Shown here piece after piece: positions 61,801 through 64,000 of a stretch of 64,000 nt of DNA; the first letter of the stretch is position 1, and every line of letters begins with the position of its first letter. The translations under genes were made by a program, and so were the position numbers. The DNA comes from Aldrovandia affinis (taxonomy: Eukaryota; Chordata; Actinopteri; Notacanthiformes; Halosauridae), in contig JAINUG010000023.1 of the NCBI GenBank assembly GCA_029706075.1, forward strand, positions 1,116,001 to 1,180,000, given 5' to 3'. Under the pieces are notes generated by a model. That model was not told the origin of the DNA. It saw only the letters and a list, made by a program, of their open reading frames with translations, and made no database searches.

Positions 61801-63234
61801 TTTTTGAAGGGAACAGAGTTCACACAACTTCTGGCACAATCAGAGGCCAATTGGCTTGGTATTGTTCCTGTCACTAATGGAGACATTCAAACAAAAACAA
61901 AACACTGGCCTTTGATTCATTAACCAAACTTGTCCATCCTCTGGTGTAGCTGTATAACGCATACTGCATTTGATCTTTTTTATTACTTCTACTCAGATTA
62001 CCAAACAGATAAGTATTCGCCAGAAAAACCCCATTCATTTAGCGCATGCCTTCAAAAGACAAAAATAAAAGCTACGTATCAAGGCTTGAATTTTAGCCAT
62101 GACAAGAATCTTGCAGGACATTCAGCTGAGATTCAGAAATCAAAGAGAGAGTGTGGTGTGCAAAGGGTATGCTCCTAGTTCTCATTTCGGCGATTTATGA
62201 ACCCCACTTTATTCTGGAGAAGACGGCACATATAACAAAGCACCTCCCCCTTCTGCATTGCATTTCCCTGCGAAGGTGCAGGTCAAATAGGTTGGATTGT
62301 TTCTTCAATAGCTGCCTCACATTCCTGCTTTGCCTTTAATGGCAGGGCCAAGCTTTTTTTTTTTTTGCATCAGAAATACATTTTTTTCTTCTTAAAGAAT
62401 AGACTTCACTAGTTCCTGGCACAACATACAATTATCCAAATTATTATTACAGCTGAAAAATCAAAGAACAATCAGGAGCCTTAAAAAAAAAACTCTTTGT
62501 AAGAAGATCTACCCTAGGGATACACACGGCAGACATGTCAAAACTTTTGATGAAGAAATGTAATATCTGATTTCAATATCTTAATGGGGAGCTATATAAA
62601 ATTTTCCACTTCCACTATTTAAAAGTGGAAGACAAAACAAACTGTCAGGCTGTCAGTTTAGAAACCACACTTCAGAGGCTTTCATTCTTCGGACACATTA
62701 AAATCACTGGGTACGAGCAGCATAGAGGACTGCTTTCTGTTTTATTAAAAAGCAAAAGAGAAGAGAAAGAAACTTGTACAGTACAGTGTTCCAATTCTAC
62801 CTTTTCTGTGGTTTACATGACGAATGCAGCCTATTATTCCAGCGCAGCAACATCAAGCTGAGGAGGATCGAGGGACCGCAGGGATTAAAATAATTAGAGC
62901 AGAAGGACATTCAGTCTGCAGTACAACTATAACATTGCATCTCAGATTATCAGTTGCAAATGGTCTCAATACATCTTTAGTCTATTATGTACAAAATGTA
63001 ACAATGTGTTAAATATGAGCGATTAGTTATGTAGTGTTACATGATGTCTATAAATCCAGCACAACAGTATCGAGAGAAAGCAGAAGAACAGACGTGAGCA
63101 TGAAGGTTAAAATATTTAGGGCAAATACAGGATGTAACTAGATATCCGTTACATGACACACTTAGCCAACCAACTGGGAAAATGCACTGAGTTGTTGTTA
63201 ATGCACTGGGGGGTCTTGCCACACACTTACCAGC
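58881..63234. other. upstream kcnq1 intron, part 6
   Basis: No exon was recognised. Contains a G-rich run at 59868-59886, (CCCT)n at 60232-60263 and a poly-A run at 61264-61282. Confidence 0.4.
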
Positions 63235-63359
63235 CAGGGGTGTCAAGTCAAACTCAAGTCCTGGAGGGCCACAATCAATTTGACCTTTAGCCAATCAATG
63301 ACTTAAATGAATCACTTAAGCACTGAAACACCAACAGACAAACAGCCCTGACACCCCTG
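63235..63359. mobile_element. hAT-like miniature element, about 125 bp
   Basis: Left end CAGGGGTGTCAAG and right end (opposite strand) CAGGGGTGTCAGG form terminal inverted repeats. The interior AATCACTTAAGCACTGAAAC matches the element at 18392-18573. No 8-bp flanking duplication is evident (TTACCAGC versus ACCTTTAG). TGACCTTTAGCCA occurs both inside and just after the right end, hinting at a rearrangement. Confidence 0.65.
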
Positions 63360-64000
63360 ACCTTTAGCCATTTCAAAACCCAGGGAAGATCAGCACATCC
63401 AATCAGCCATACACAGTACGTATACCACGATGGGGGAGGGGGCGGGGAGAACTAACTTTCTCATGCTGTTAATGTTAAATCCATAATAGTGACAATGTAT
63501 TTGCAACCCAATATTAAGAAGAAGAAGAAGAACCTTTAACACCGTTTCGTTAAATAAATGTCAGGTGAACAGATGAAGGCACTTTGGCTCAGTCCATTGC
63601 TACTTTTAACACTGCGCTCTCCTGAGATGTGAAAGTGGGAAGGTTCCCGGAGTCTCAGAGTGAGCCCCTCTGTCCCGGGCTGCCTCCCTCCCCGCTCCCC
63701 CCTGCGTTCGGTTTACACAAGTGTGGGAATCGGGGTCCCAGCCTGCGTCCACAGCCATGCTGCGTCTCTCTCCCTCTCGCTCTCACGTGCAGCAGAGCGC
63801 ATCTCCCCTCTCATTTTGCAACAGACACCAGTTCCCCCCCGTGTTGTGACTGCGCCCGCGATGAGAGGGATTTGACTAAAGAAACAGCCACCGGAGAGCC
63901 CTGGGCTCCACGCTGCCACACGGGAGCGGAGCCCGGGGTGTTTCTGGGATATCCCACGGCTCGGGCGCGGGCCCCTGCTCCCCTGTGTGGCGTCGTGACC
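63360..64000. other. intron end with GC-rich patch
   Basis: A short (AAG)n run lies at 63521-63534. From about 63640 to the window end the sequence is GC- and CpG-rich. It has frames on both strands but no recognised motif or splice-bounded exon. It could be the edge of a CpG island or just a GC-rich stretch. Confidence 0.4.

Overview
This window is vertebrate nuclear DNA, most likely from a teleost fish. It is AT/GC-mixed, intron-like sequence packed with dinucleotide microsatellites, several degraded Tc1/mariner transposons, hAT-like miniature elements, tRNA-derived SINEs and 3' ends of non-LTR retrotransposons (including the L2-type tail around GTAAGTCGCTCTG). These repeat types are characteristic of ray-finned fish. 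There is no operon-like coding density, and almost every long open frame is low-complexity or repeat-derived. The species cannot be named from the sequence alone.

The one protein gene I can support is on the minus strand: four consecutive exons of the voltage-gated potassium channel gene kcnq1 (Kv7.1). Read in gene order they lie at 40437-40512 (76 bp), 39453-39547 (95 bp), 37740-37780 (41 bp) and 35506-35567 (62 bp). They match human KCNQ1 exons 12 to 15, have canonical AG/GT borders and keep an open frame through every junction. They encode the cytoplasmic C-terminal region: helix B, helix C, a variable linker and the start of the helix D tetramerisation coiled coil. The third exon is two codons shorter than I recall for human. 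I did not find the final coding exon or any exon upstream of helix B, so 1-35505 is read as the following intron (or intron plus 3' flank), and 40513-64000 as the preceding long intron.

Layout: 1-545 is a Tc1-like transposon running off the window start. 2362-2655 is a second Tc1-like remnant and 2885-2965 a SINE piece. 10482-11093 is a Tc1-type miniature element with a SINE inside it, and 11475-11660 is another Tc1 fragment. 14600-14995 is an L2-type LINE 3' end. 18392-18573 is an hAT-like miniature element. 22541-22901 and 32173-32542 are SINEs with target-site duplications, and 23490-23830 is a LINE reverse-transcriptase relic. The kcnq1 exon cluster at 35.5-40.5 kb is interleaved with a LINE 3' tail, a Tc1 fragment, an L2-type tail, an inverted repeat and an hAT-like miniature element. 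The 40.5-64 kb side holds a further full-length SINE (48088-48454), a SINE with an L2-type tail (56229-56466), LINE tails, a very long (AC)n tract at 46.4 kb and GA-rich tracts.

The most interesting non-genic structure is a set of SINE copies that share a body and a 3' end (near ACAAAATTGGGAGAAAAA) but carry at least three different tRNA-like heads. Two copies have clear long target-site duplications. Nothing in the window looks like a new multi-gene system.
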